A stretch of 64,000 nt of DNA from Undaria pinnatifida (Eukaryota > Sar > Phaeophyceae > Laminariales > Alariaceae): NCBI GenBank assembly GCA_012845835.1, contig JABAKD010000015.1, forward strand, positions 871,001-935,000. Direction: 5' to 3'. Position 1 is the stretch's first letter; each line of letters starts with the position of its first letter. The notes beneath the pieces are model-generated. The model ran no database searches. It was given only the letters and a program-made list of their open reading frames with translations, and had not been told where the DNA came from. Shown piece by piece: positions 53,691-64,000 of this stretch. A program made the translations under genes and the position numbers.

Positions 53691-54880
53691 GCGTCACCGC
53701 CCGCAACACATGGCAAGGGCCATTACCGCCTGCACCTTACGGGAAACCACAACCTGTACCGTACCGTACCGTACACAGTACCGCTTGTATCGTACCGCAG
53801 ACAGCTGTTACCATCCGTACCGAATCATACAGCAGAGGGCCGTTAACATTTGTACCCTACCGCAGGAAGCCGTCACCGCACGAGGCGTACCGCAGAGGGC
53901 GGTTACCTTCTGCACCGTACTGTACAGGGCTCTTACCGCCCGTATCGGACCAGAGAGGGCTGGTACCACCTGTACCATGCCGCATCACAAGTGGTCGTTA
54001 CCGCCCGTACAGCACCGCAGAGGGCTACCTTCCGAGCAGTACCGCAGAGGGTTGTTACCGCCTGTACCGTCATGTAGAGGGGCGATAGGGCCCATACCGT
54101 ACAGAGGGCCGTTACCGTCCGAGTCGTACCTGCAGCTGCTACCGTCTGTACCATACCGTAAAACTTGGCTGTCGCCGCCTGTGCCGTACCTCACGAGGGT
54201 GTTACAGCCCGTACCGTAGCGTTACCGCCCGTACAGAAGCGTAGACGGCTATCTTCCGAGCCGTACCGCAGCGGCCAATCGCCGATTGTACCGTACCGCA
54301 GACGGCCGTTACCGCCTGTACCTTAACGTGCAGCGGGGGGGGCGTTCTTACAGTACTGCAGAAAGCAGTTACCGTACGACGCGTACTGCGGAGGGCTGTT
54401 ACGGCCCGTACCCCGTACAGTGGCGCAGAAGGCCGTTACCGCCCGTACCGTAGCGCAGAGGACCGCTACTTATCGAGCCGTACCGCAGAGGGCTATTACC
54501 GCGTATACCATGTTCTACAGGCTGAGATCTTCGGGGGAAGGCTGCTACCGCCTGTACCGTAACGTGCAAGGCTGCTACCGGACGTGCCGTACCGTAGAAG
54601 CCCGTTATCGTCCGAGCCATACCGCAGAGGCCTGTTACCGCCTGTACCGAACCGTACGGCAAACGGTAGCTAGCAAACGGGTGCTACGGCCTGTACTTTA
54701 CCCTACCGTACAAGGCCGACACTGCCCGTACCATACCGCAGAGGGCTGCTACGCGTCGAACCGTACGGCGAAGGGCTGTTACCGCCTGTACCGTACCGCA
54801 GAGGGCTGTTACTACCTGCACCGTACCGCAGAAGGTCGTTCCCGCTGTAAAATGCCGCACAGGGCTATTGCCGCACTACC
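53690..54880 (+). repeat. ~30-bp minisatellite, 1.2 kb (CCGTACCGCAGAGGGCTGTT family)
   Basis: Around 35-40 degenerate units built from CGTACCGCAGAGGG, C(C/T)GTTACCGCC and (C/T)GTACCGTACC. Many carry TTACCGCC-GTACC. Because the period is close to a multiple of three, long Arg/Tyr/Thr-rich frames run through it; they are not genes. Confidence 0.9.
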
Positions 54881-54889
54881 GTCGTACAC

Positions 54890-56010
54890 ATCAGGCTGGC
54901 ATGCACGATACTATAGGAAACGCAGTTTAAAAAATGAGACCACTAGGGCTGCGAATCGCAGCAGACTCATCCGATTGAGTCATGCATGGTTCAATCCTAT
55001 GGGCTAGGTCGGCATCGGAATCAATCGCAATAAGGAGACGAGTGTGTGGCCGATTGTTTATGAGGTGTTTCACCGTCTACATTGACCCCCTCGCCGGCCG
55101 GCGCGGAGGATATCACAAATTATTTGCAACTCGTACGTCAGCTGTGAGTTAGATCAATTCAAGTGTCAAGACTCATATTGGCAAGCTACGTGATACTCGG
55201 GGGGAGGGGGGGGGGGGGGGGGATTTGTTCATACAACAGTAGAGGTCCCTCTATAGCGCCGGTTGGGTAGTGCCGGTTGCCCGCTATAGTGCCCGCTTGG
55301 GACAGATAGGAACAACCAGTGTTGATAGTGCCAGTATGCGGAGTAGTGCCGGTTTCCCCTATAGTGCGGGTATTTTCGGCTGGCACATGCCGGTGCGACA
55401 AACTGTAGTTTATCTAGGCCACTACTGTACGTCTTTCACCGCTTACATTGCCTCCATTACTATAAGAGTCGGGGGGGGGGGGGGCTGGGTGACTCGGGCT
55501 CGCTTCGCTCGTTCGATTTCACTCGAACTCAAGTTTTTTAAAAGCCGTCGAAAAAACGGTTAATCGACTCAGAAGAATCGGGGGAAAAAAAAGCGAACTT
55601 TCGTTCTGATTCACACATTACTTCCCTACACACAACATGATATCATAGCGTGTTCTATACTGGCGAAGCAGTAACATGTATACCGCAGGTGTCGCCAGGG
55701 ACTCGCGCAGCAGGATAGTATTACTAGTATTGATAGTAGTAGCTGTCGTCTAAACTTGGGTGCGTTGGTGGTTGGTAGACGTGTGGTGTTGCTCCGCGGT
55801 CAAAATTCCCATAACTTGAAGTAAAAAAAGGCGTTAGCCATCTCGAAAGAGGTCCCTATTTATTTTTTAGCGTCTTCAAAATTACAAAGCATTCGCTCGT
55901 AAAAAATATGACCAACACCAACCATTATAGTGGATAAAAACAAATTTTATGTATAAATATATATATTTAAAGAAAATAGGACCCCTCTCATTAAGAAAAA
56001 ACTCACCTAC
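54890..56010. other. Intergenic, no gene recognised
   Basis: Holds a G-run at 55198-55222, a partial family I element (about 55245-55370: GGTCCCTCTATAGCGCCGG, TGCCGGTTGCCCGCTATAGT) and an inverted TCGATT/GGTTAATCGA area at 55510-55570. Confidence 0.5.
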
Positions 56011-56019
56011 GTAGTATAC

Positions 56020-56110
56020 TACAATACCAACAACGCAGCTTGCAAAGATGAGCATTGACCCGAAATTCGTCGAACTCACGGCTGACGTCCTTGAAATATT
56101 TTTATAAAAT
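56020..56110 (-). repeat. Family B inverted fragment
   Basis: ACAACGCAGCTTGCAAAGAT, GAAATTCGTCGAACTCACGG, CTGACGTCCTTGAA; nearest relative is 12395-12485. Confidence 0.7.
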
Positions 56111-56426
56111 ATGTCGTGAAGTGTAAATATAGGCTTGTATACAAGCAAGAGACTGCAATTCTACCGTATCTGTGACGTGATGGTGCCGCAAACGATGCAC
56201 CTATTACTACTACGGCTGGCAATCGAGGCGAAAGTTCGGTTGCGTTAAAATCGATTTTGGCGAAGCCGACTAACCGCTTTGGTTCGATTAATCGGCTCGC
56301 CGCTTGAATTTCGTGTGAAGTCGAACAAGCGAATTGTAAGGTGGTGGTGACCCAGCTTTTTCTTCGTGTCTTTTTTTATATTCGTCACTTTTACTCTCCA
56401 GCTCAACTGGCAATACCTGGTAGGCT

Positions 56427-56620
56427 TTACCCTCAGCGACCTTCGGGACGAGGTCATGGTCACAGCCGTGGTCACAGATGTCTTCCCTTCTCCCCCCGGT
56501 ATTTGCCTTCATTTTTATCGCGCAGACGGCTTAGCATTCCCACGTTTCAGATATTTACGCTCGTCGATTTTCATCCAATGTATGCTATTCATAAGTCACG
56601 TTCTCCTCGCGCTTTCCGGT
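56427..56620 (+). repeat. Family E repeat, copy 3, with inserted TACCTGGTA
   Basis: GGCTTTACCCTCAGCGACCT, GGTCATGGTCACAG, CTTCCCTTCTCCCCCCGGTA, TTTTATCGCGCAGA, AGCATTCCCACGTTTCAG. Immediately upstream, AATACCTGGTAGGC replaces the GAGAGG/GGGAGG of other copies. Confidence 0.7.
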
Positions 56621-56679
56621 CTTCAAATATTCGCAAGGAAAAGTCCCTACGAGTACCAGCACGAACTCGGTGAGACTTG

Positions 56680-58110
56680 ACCCACCCACGGCCTTTGACT
56701 TCAGGAGGGACGAGGTTCGCTTACCACTCCGCCCGGGACGGCGACAATACAAGTGACCGACTAGGTACGAGGTATTCGTAGATGGCTAGCTAGCTATTGC
56801 AGCACTTAGTTGCGTGCGCTACCTCGCGGAGTGCGGCGTCCTTGTGTATATATCTGACTGGCGCGTTTGTGGCTCGAACTGTAATATTACTGTATAGTAA
56901 GTATCGAATCCACTATTAATGGTACTTGGCTTAATTCATCACCCACTATCAACAGTGACTACTATTACCCGTAAAGTCCAGCCAGCTCACAGCCCTACCA
57001 ATCAGCGGCCCCTCCGGCTGGTGAGGATGCCATTATAAGACTACCTGGCGGCTTAGACCGTTGTTAATGGCAAGGCGATAGTTAACAGAAAAGTTTCTTC
57101 TTTTTATTTTGCTCAAAAGATTCTTTTACCGTCGCTGTGGGCAAACACGATTAAACAACACCAGGTACCAGGTACGTGGTACCTTTGTGGTTCTTTTTTC
57201 GTCAAGCGGCCCAATTGGTCAACTTTCATCAAGCCTCGGTCAATATTGTCACCAATCACGATCGACCTTCTGCATCGAGATGGAGATAACGAGAAAACCC
57301 ACGACTGTTCCCGACAAGGTCACATGAGTGTAGGTGACAGCGCCGAAGAGTTCATATTGGTTCATCCTCTAGGTCGTGAGAAATTGCCGGCGTTGTCCTG
57401 TGGTCTTCCGTCAAATCCCCTCCAGATTCCATTTTTTGCCCCGTTGGGTAACGATCGCGAGTTCTTGTCTCTGTTTTCCACATGCTAGCCGCAGTGAGCA
57501 ATGTGCACCAAAGGGTGGGTCGGAGCCCTTAACGGGCTGGCCACGTTTATATTTCACGACGCTGTCGTTCGTTTCACCGAACGAAATGGGAAGTGCGTGG
57601 AGCACACAATATCACGCCGCTTCCAATCAAATATCTGCTTGAAAATTTCTCGGGCAGATGTTGCCCAAGATCGCCGCCAAAAATCCATTTTTTCCGGAAA
57701 ATTGGAATGTTCTGAAGAAAAATCCTGACAAGCTAGAAGATCGTCCAGGCCAAGTTTGGTTGGCATGTTCGGAAATCGTTTTTTTTTTCAACATCGGCTT
57801 GCCACTAGCAACGGTCTTACCACCTTGACGTTATTAATCGTTCTTGGGCTCATGCATACCAGTATCGAACAACAAAATAACGAGCGGAATATCGATGATC
57901 AAGCGTCCAAGAATAGCATGCAGTACTACATCGTCACACTGCACGCGCGTCTTACAGCTCTCTGCGTTAAGGTTCGGGCACATCTCCCGCCCCAGCAGCC
58001 AGCAGTTTGGATTGTGTCGTGCGGCCGATGCTGTAAGCGTCACTTGTTTCGACGGTTTTCCCTCTCAAGTGCTAAAGGGGTTGCCGGTTCCACGCAAGAT
58101 AGCACACCTT
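56680..58110. other. Intergenic 5' of the LTR element
   Basis: No gene recognised. Contains ACCAGGTACCAGGTACGTGG at 57162-57181 (doubled palindrome). Confidence 0.5.
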
Positions 58111-58371
58111 TACCGCTGTGGTCATATCATTGGCCATTTTACCGTACATAGAATGGTTGGATGCATGTTGTCAGGGGGTTTCATTGCCTCTATTGGCCTT
58201 TCGTGTGGGCTCTTGATATCTTGAGACACGAATAGGAAGGTCCATGGCCGATGGCAAGGCACGTCCCCGTGTGATAACGAACGAACTATTGCATTGTGGA
58301 CAAACGCACTCCGAGCCTCCGAGGGGAAGTTCTCGGAGCTGATAACACCAGGCCCGCGGTCGCGCGAGTCG
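58111..58371 (+). repeat. 5' LTR
   Basis: Shares ACCGCTGTGGTC, ATCATTGGCCATTTTACCGT, GAAGGTCCATGG, GTGTGATAACGAACGAACTA, GAGGGGAAGT and GAGCTGATAACACC with the 3' copy at the same spacing. About 85-90% similar by eye. I set the limits where similarity starts and stops; TG/CA ends are not obvious. Confidence 0.85.
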
Positions 58372-58471
58372 ATACAAATCAATTGAATTGGGTTGTGAAA
58401 GTTCTGCTTACTGCCCAAAACGTGACTAATTTGCTTCTCGGGGGCCGAAAAGCACTGTTGCGCGTGCTGGT

Positions 58472-59717
58472 GTGGGACACCAGACGAAAGCATTGGAAGA
58501 CCCTACAGCAGCAAGAGGAGCACAAGCGCAGGGCGCTGTCGGAGTCCACTCTGCACGTCGGGGCAACCCGAGAGGTGGAGGCCGTGCCGGGGGCGGGCTG
58601 AAGCCAGAAGTCAAGGTGACGATAGGAGGAGACAGCCCACGTAGGCTGGATGGTCATGTTGCTACCTTCGAAGATATGCTCGGATGCCTTATTGCGTACT
58701 CGGAGTACGAGCAGCAGATTCATATCACAAACCAACATGGAGGAGACCGGGTGCTCGTGAGGAGGCGAGAGCTGGTAGATTCGGCGACCCAAATGATGGT
58801 GGCTGGTGAGTTCTACGATGACAAGCCCTGGGTCGACCTCTCCGAGGAGGAGCTAATGCAAGGGCTCAAAAAGTTTGCTGGCGTTGATATGCAGCAGACG
58901 AGCGATGAGACTTTTGGCCGCCAGATATTCCGTGTGTTGAAGATGGATGCGGGCGTGCCTTTTAGATAGCAGGGTGTTCATGCAAAAACATGCCCTGCGG
59001 AAATACCTTGCTGACAGCGGGCTCACGGAGGTGGTGAAGCCCCACGGGCGGCAGTACACGCTAAAGCATGGCAAGGTGCTGGTTGAGACAGTAGCGGCGG
59101 GATCCGAGTCACTCGAGCTCCTCCGCAAGATGGAAAAAAATATGCGTTTCGGTCTCGTAACGCACAATCCTGACGCATTGTTCAACATTATTGCCAAGCA
59201 GCAACGTGACCAAGCTGTAATTGAGGCCAACGATGCTGAACGTCGGCAAACGGCAAAGCGGCGTGACCCTAGATCGGTGGCTGATGCGGGGACCAAGCTG
59301 CAGGGAAGCGCTGCTGACGAGCACGACTCACTCAAGAGTGCCAAGGCTGCTGGTGTGAAAGCCGAGTGGAATCGTCGGTACGACAACAAGTGTTTCGTAT
59401 GTGTCAAGCAGGGACACAAGCAGTGGGACTGCCCCCAAAGCCAGCAGGGTAAGGGGGGGAAAGGCGTCCATGGCCAGACCCCCATACAGCAGCAGCAGTC
59501 CACGAACGGTCCGCTCAGCATACCCGGAGCGAGACCACCGGGATGGCCCCTGCATCTGCCACCCCTCGAGCTATTGGGTACCAGATCGCCTCAAAAGCGG
59601 TGGTTACGAAGACCGAACGTGCTGCGCCTGAGGCGTCCACGCAGAATGACGACGACTACGTGTATATTCACGTGCCGCGGGAGAAGATGGCGCCAGTGGA
59701 TAACGGGCTCACCGTGA
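58472..59717 (+). pseudogene. Degenerate gag with CCHC zinc knuckle
   Basis: Two overlapping frames. The first reaches FGRQIFRVLKMDAG at about 58950; the second continues MQKHALRKYLADSGLTEVV to the knuckle CFVCVKQGHKQWDC (CX2CX4HX4C) at about 59392-59433. A frameshift of one base near 58950 separates them, and another change of frame follows 59540. Upstream residues are low-complexity. Gag packages element RNA; the knuckle binds nucleic acid. Confidence 0.8.
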
Positions 59718-60317
59718 CGGTGCAGCATCAGGTTTCCCAAAGCGCTGGGCCACACAGAATGCAGCACCAGCTCTCCACTCCGTTCCGGTGCAGCCGCCGG
59801 CAACCGCGTCACAGCAGTGGCGTGGAGATTCCAGCACCGTTTATTCCGCGCGTGTCGCGGTCGTGCAGCCTGGCAGATGTGGTGACACGATCGTGGATCC
59901 GGTAGAGAACGAACCGCATGCGGAGGGCTGTACGCAGCATCTCGCGGAACGTCTTGCGGTTCCCGGTGCTTCTGCGGCTGCTGAGGTCAAGATGCTCATG
60001 GATTCTGGTTCAAGCATCACAGCAATGTCGGAGGTGGCTGGTACAGGCCCCGCGGGGACAGCCGGGGATGACGCAAACCACGTCAACGCAAGCATTTGTC
60101 GGGCATGCGTGTGTGGTGACGTAGTTGGGTCAGGAGTGCGATATTGAGACGAAGTCGTGTCCGCTCCATTGACGATCGAAACACCATGGGGATCAGTCCG
60201 ATTTACCATGCCGTTTATCGTGCTCCCTGAGGGAGGCGATGTGGTTATCATCGGGGAGAAGACGCTGAGAGAGAAACTCGGCATCGACGTCATGGCGCAG
60301 CTCAGGCATCTGTACTG
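59543..60317 (+). pseudogene. Degenerate aspartic protease region
   Basis: Pieces in two frames. EVKMLMDSGSSITAMSE carries the D(S/T)G active-site motif at about 59985-60030. Further on, FIVLPEGGDVVIIGEKTL and LGIDVMAQL match the C-terminal part of Ty3-type proteases, ending at a stop at 60316-60318. Broken between the two. Confidence 0.75.
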
Positions 60318-60347
60318 AAGGCACAAGGGCGTCAACATGTCGCCGGG

Positions 60348-60797
60348 ATGGAGCTTACAGCTCGTTCTGTGGGCGAGCTCAACGATGGTGCTGTGCTGCG
60401 AGCGGCGATGGCTGCAACAGCGTTCGTGCCGGGCGGCCACGCGCCAGGCGACGTGGACGATGAGGTCACACTGAAGCTGCCATCTCAACGACCCATGATA
60501 TTCCAGGATTCCGAGATGGAAAAGCGGGATCGTGTGGGCGTGTTGGAGACGGCTGTCGATAACTCTGTGGACCATGACTCCCCGCCGGGATGTGCCAAGA
60601 TGCTGCGCGATATCGTTTTTCGCACGCACCTTGACGTGCTATGTCGGGCGTTGTTGGGCGACCCACCTGCACGCAAGAAGCCTGTGGCGGTCCGGCTTGA
60701 TTTAGGTGCAACGGTGGAGCGGGCGCAGCCCCCACCTGAACGCAATCGCCTGCCGTGGAGTGCGGCAGAGTCTTGCCCGACTGCCGCTCAGCGGTGA
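60348..60797 (+). pseudogene. Protease-RT linker, truncated pol
   Basis: An open frame whose second half (SPPGCAKMLRDIVFRTHLDV then LLGDPPARKKPVAVRL) resembles the segment before the RT fingers in Ty3-type pol. It then runs into unrelated sequence and stops. No YxDD, RNase H or integrase HHCC follows. Confidence 0.6.
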
Positions 60798-61006
60798 CGA
60801 CGATCGTGACATGGGAAGGACTGGAGGAGGCGGAGAGCACCTGGGAGCCAGTGTCATGCGTGTTCCATGACACGCCGGCCGTGTTGCGAAGAGACCTCAA
60901 GGCGCTGCGGCTGAATACGGATCAGAAGCGGGGACTCGTACAGCGGTATGGGCTGCGTTTGTCATATTGTGGTTTTTTGGGGGGGTTCCGGATTCTGACT
61001 TCCTGA
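60755..61006 (+). pseudogene. Chromodomain-like tail of the retrotransposon
   Basis: IVTWEGLEEAESTWEPVS matches the central chromodomain pattern (V.W.G....TWEP), followed by a helical DTPAVLRRDLKALRL. In chromoviruses this lies at the integrase C-terminus and targets insertion to chromatin. Integrase itself is deleted, so this domain is a leftover. Confidence 0.75.
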
Positions 61007-61461
61007 TTTTCGGTTTTGTCTGAATTTTGAATTTCTAGTTTTTCTGACTTGGACTTTGTGCGCAGGGTGTTGATAGTACTTGACGCAGCCACAGCTGGCG
61101 GTTCATCGCCGAGGCTGTGTGTCGACAAAGCATGTCCGGGGTCGACGCTTCCGTTTTACGGGTGGCTATTGTACTAGAATACACATTCCTTATGTGGTCT
61201 GGGTGTCGGCAAGTTGCATGCGCAATTGGAGGTGTGACGCTTGGTGCGTGGCTTTCTTGAAGATGCACTGGTGGTGACGCGGCTGCTGAGCACTTGTTGT
61301 TCATGGTCAGTAAACGTGGTACATCTTAGGTCGTGGTGAAACTGACCGGGATGTGTTGGACTTGACCATTGAACAACGTACGGACAGCTATGTCTATCAA
61401 AGCTACTCGGTCTGAGCCAACTTGTGGTTGGTAACCCGAGGCGGGCTTTTCGAGGGTGCTG

Positions 61462-61722
61462 TACCGCTGTGGTCGTATCATTGGCCATTTTACCGTACAT
61501 AGAAAGGTTGGATACATTTTGTCAGGAACTTCCACTGTCCCTATTGGCGTTTCTTGTGAGGTCTTTATATCTTGAGATAGGAACGGGAAGGTCCATGGTC
61601 GATGGCATGGGACTTCCCTGTGTGATAACGAACGAACTATTGCATTGTAGACAAACGCAGTCACAGCCTACGAGGGGAAGTCCTTGGAGCTGATAACACC
61701 GGGCTCGCTGTCGCGCGAGTCG
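61462..61722 (+). repeat. 3' LTR
   Basis: Same length as the 5' copy. Differences such as GGAACTTCCACTGTCCC against GGGGGTTTCATTGCCTC imply an old insertion. No target duplication I can be sure of. Confidence 0.85.
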
Positions 61723-61813
61723 CGAGTCGGCACACACCCCTTGGGCAAATTTCAGAAACGAGTTTCTCCATGTGAGAGGGGCACGCAACAACCAATATGG
61801 CGGCTTCGGGAAT

Positions 61814-61838
61814 ATCTCGTCGAGATATTCCCATAGAC
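61814..61838. repeat. 25-bp near-perfect palindrome
   Basis: GGGAATATCTCG, one central T, then CGAGATATTCCC: 12-base arms. Lies between the LTR element and the family A tail. Confidence 0.85.
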
Positions 61839-61885
61839 GCGTCGCTCGGCGAACGCACTCTACTAAATGTCAAGAACATCAGCTT

Positions 61886-61933
61886 TATTTTTCCCCATCC
61901 GCCGGAGGATAAAAAAAAAAAAAAAAAAAAAAA
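61886..61933 (+). mobile_element. Family A tail, strongly truncated, with target duplication
   Basis: Only TATTTTTCCCCATCCGCCGG then AGGAT plus ~24 A is present, between direct copies of ATCAGCTT (61878-61885 and 61934-61941). Confidence 0.88.
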
Positions 61934-62034
61934 ATCAGCTTGTAAATTCGTTCGAGGGGGTGTGCTATCATGCGTGTTGTACGTTATTCGGTGAAAAATA
62001 GGCAAAACATCCGTCCCCGTATTTTTTTCCCCAA

Positions 62035-62240
62035 ATGAATCGTATGGCGATTCCGATATTGATTGAATCGTACACGGTTCTGATATCGATCGCATTGTAC
62101 ACGATTTCGATATCGATCGAATCGTACACGATTTCGATATCGATCGAATCGTACACGATTTCGATATCGATTGAATCGTACAAGATTCTGACATCGACTG
62201 AGTCGTACACGATTCCGACATCGAGTGTACGCGATTCCGA
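62035..62240 (+). repeat. 27-bp minisatellite (ACGATTTCGATATCGATCGA family)
   Basis: About seven units ending GAATCGTAC; the inner ones are nearly identical. The unit itself contains the palindromes TCGATATCGA and CGATCG, so both strands look alike and open. Confidence 0.9.
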
Positions 62241-62729
62241 TTTGAATCGTGTCGTACACGAACGATTGAATCGGATGAATCGCCTGCATTTTATGCCAGG
62301 GGTCGCAGTTACCTATAGCGGGTAACTTACGGGTAACACATGCCAGCGGTAGAAAACACGAACATCTCGATAACTTGATAGTGTCCCCGATGATTTGGTA
62401 AATAATGCCTACATAGAGCGGAGGTTACAGTTAAAGGCGAGGTCGGGAGTCGGCCTATTAATAGACCATTGAATACCCTAAGTTTTCACAATATATCCCG
62501 CGGGGATTTTTCACATTAATCCCCCCGGGGATGGTTCGCATTTACCACCGTTTTCGCGGAAATTGCGGGTAGGTACTACGGAAGGAGAGGATTTCACCGA
62601 TTACCGGTAGTTAACACGGTTTACCACCGGCACCTGCCATCCCTGATTTACATTTCTAGATGCCCTTCGTATTGTACTTTTTCATTGTACTTTTTCATCC
62701 CTTTTTTACCTCCGAGGTTTAACTCGTCG

Positions 62730-62870
62730 GAGGTTTTACCCTCAGCTATATTATTAGCAAGCCGTCGTCCCAGGTGTCATCCCTCCCCCCTCCCGGTACG
62801 TGCCTTCGTTTTTGTTGCGCTCAGGATTCAGCATTCCCTCTGCTCGGCGATTTGCGTCGAATTCGCCAAC
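62730..62870 (+). repeat. Family E repeat, copy 4
   Basis: GGAGGTTTTACCCTCAGCTA, GTCCCAGGTGTCATCCCTCC, CGGTACGTGCCTTCGTTTTT and CAGCATTCCC in family order. Confidence 0.7.
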
Positions 62871-63244
62871 TGACGCTCTCGCGCTTTCCGCCTGTCAATG
62901 TTGTAGGAAAAAGTCGCTTGAGGGCTTCGCACTCACAACATCGACCTCAAAAGTTCCACCGGGGACGCCTGCATACACCAGGTAAAATAACATGCTACAG
63001 CAATAGGTTATCATATACCGTTTAACACGGCACCCTTCGTACCGGTATATGACAGACATGTAAGGAAGAGATAGCATTGTCCGATGTCTAATCTGCAGTC
63101 TGTACTCGCAGTCCAGGCAAAAAGCGTACTGGATTTTGCATCTGTACCTGGGCCGCCACAGAGCAGCACTCAAAAACTATTTCATGCGGCCTTCGCCGCT
63201 CGCCCCCATTATTTGGGCGGTGCGGCGTCAACCAAATAAGCAAG

Positions 63245-63480
63245 AGTTTTCACGGGTCGGGTCGGGTCAGGGTGCGCCGACCCGACCCGTGGCACTTGAA
63301 AACCTTCTCGACCCGACCCGAATCGACCCGACCCGTGGCACTTGAAAACCTTCTCGACCCGACCCGTGAGATTCGGAACGCCAGGTCTCCTGACCCGACC
63401 CGACTCGACCCGCGAGACGCTGAAAAGCTCCTGACCCGACCCGCGGGTCGTGTCACAGGGTATCACATCAAGACCCGTGA
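63245..63480. mobile_element. GGGTC-rich hAT-like element (family F), copy 5
   Basis: The left TTTTCACGGGTCGGGTC and right GACCCGTGAAAA form an inverted repeat. Inside, ACCCGTGGCACTTGAAAACC then TTCTCG is directly duplicated 47 bp apart, and CCCGCGAGACGCTGAAAAGC follows. CAGGG termini are mutated. Confidence 0.65.
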
Positions 63481-63489
63481 AAAGCAATG

Positions 63490-64000
63490 ACAAAAAAAAG
63501 CGCTGTCGAGTCTCGGGTCGGATTATACTACTCTCTCCTTTGTCTTCATGCGAGCAGGTTTTTGTTCGCCGTTGAAAGTGTACGCGTGCAGGGGAAGTAG
63601 AGGTACTCGTAGCATCTGCCGGTTTCAACCGCCCCCCTATACTAGCTGCCCTTCACAGATGCTCCCAGATTATTTCATGCTCCGAGTATCATTCGAGTAT
63701 TTATAAAAAATGAAATACACTCCAGCTGTGAGATCGAAGATTTCGTCGAAACTCATCTTTGCAAGCTGTGTGTGATACTCCGATTTGAAGCATTTGGCAC
63801 TGCGATTACTCGAGTATTGCCAGTACTGCCGGCCGAGATAGTGCAAGCGTCGGGAGTATGGGGAGCACTGCTGGCCGAAATACTGCGAACACTGGGAGAA
63901 CCAGCACTACAATAGTGCGAGTACAAGAGTACCCGCAGTACAAACATCTGAAACTGCAAGTACTCAGAGTGTGAGCAGTATTGAACTCAGAAATGCTGCA
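63490..64000. other. Window end, no gene recognised
   Basis: Holds a family B start (63712-63785: AAATACACTCCAGCTGTGAG, CGTCGAAACTCATCTTTGCA) followed by GTACTGC/GAGTAC-rich simple sequence. Confidence 0.6.

Larger units (their letters stand above)
58111..61722 (+). mobile_element. Ty3/gypsy-type LTR retrotransposon, pol largely deleted
   Basis: Two related 261-bp terminal repeats enclose ~3.1 kb that read, in order, a gag with one CCHC zinc knuckle, an aspartic protease, the start of reverse transcriptase and then directly a chromodomain-like tail. The gag-pro-(RT/RH/IN)-chromodomain order is that of chromoviruses. The RT catalytic core, RNase H and integrase are absent. Frames are broken several times, so it cannot move by itself. 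Same orientation as JMJD5, opposite to TM9SF. Confidence 0.85.

Noticed and set aside
53498-55007. Arg/Tyr/Thr-rich frames up to 196 residues
   Set aside because: Arise from the 30-bp minisatellite; overlapping frames all stay open in the same way.

Overview
The window is nuclear DNA of an intron-rich eukaryote, not bacterial or viral. The genes are split into short exons with GT-AG introns of 0.4-3 kb. Their products (a JmjC hydroxylase, the METTL5 rRNA methyltransferase, a mitochondrial ribosomal protein and a nonaspanin) are general eukaryotic housekeeping proteins. Large repeat-filled introns, many small mobile elements and an LTR element with a chromodomain fit a large-genome alga or protist. 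A brown alga or other stramenopile is my best guess, but the sequence alone does not prove it.

Layout. 1-4376 (+): the last four exons of a JMJD5/KDM8-like JmjC protein whose 5' end lies outside the window. 4377-9395: intergenic, with a 260-bp TA-flanked inverted-repeat element and an 872-bp insertion between perfect 49-bp direct repeats. 9396-9886 (-): the main exon of mitochondrial ribosomal protein bL34, with a possible targeting-peptide exon near 12190-12277 and a hAT-like element in the presumed intron. 12.3-22.8 kb: intergenic repeats, a Ser/Thr/Ala-rich orphan ORF and a 184-bp inverted-repeat element. 22853-26660 (-): METTL5, complete in five exons, 222 aa. 26.7-35.0 kb: intergenic, with a small LTR-like element and tandem arrays. 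35061-52825 (-): a TM9SF/nonaspanin gene, 14 exons and 640 codons in frame, lacking only its first exon(s). 52.8-64 kb: a 1.2-kb minisatellite, a 3.6-kb Ty3/gypsy-type element with most of pol deleted, and more dispersed repeats.

The four genes do not form a pathway. They share unusual repeat biology. First, pieces of exon edges, with the adjoining splice site and intron, are copied again inside neighbouring introns. I see this at two of four JMJD5 exons and at about half of the TM9SF exons, and a related boundary copy beside bL34. In JMJD5 exon 2 a comparable duplication stays in frame and adds three protein repeats. Second, the 9-bp palindrome TACCWGGTA occurs about 25 times where about 0.5 is expected. 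Comparison of repeat copies shows that it arose by insertion of CCWGG plus a duplicated TA. This looks like the excision scar of a TA-target DNA transposon, and elements with matching ends (TACCAG...CTGGTA) are present in the window.
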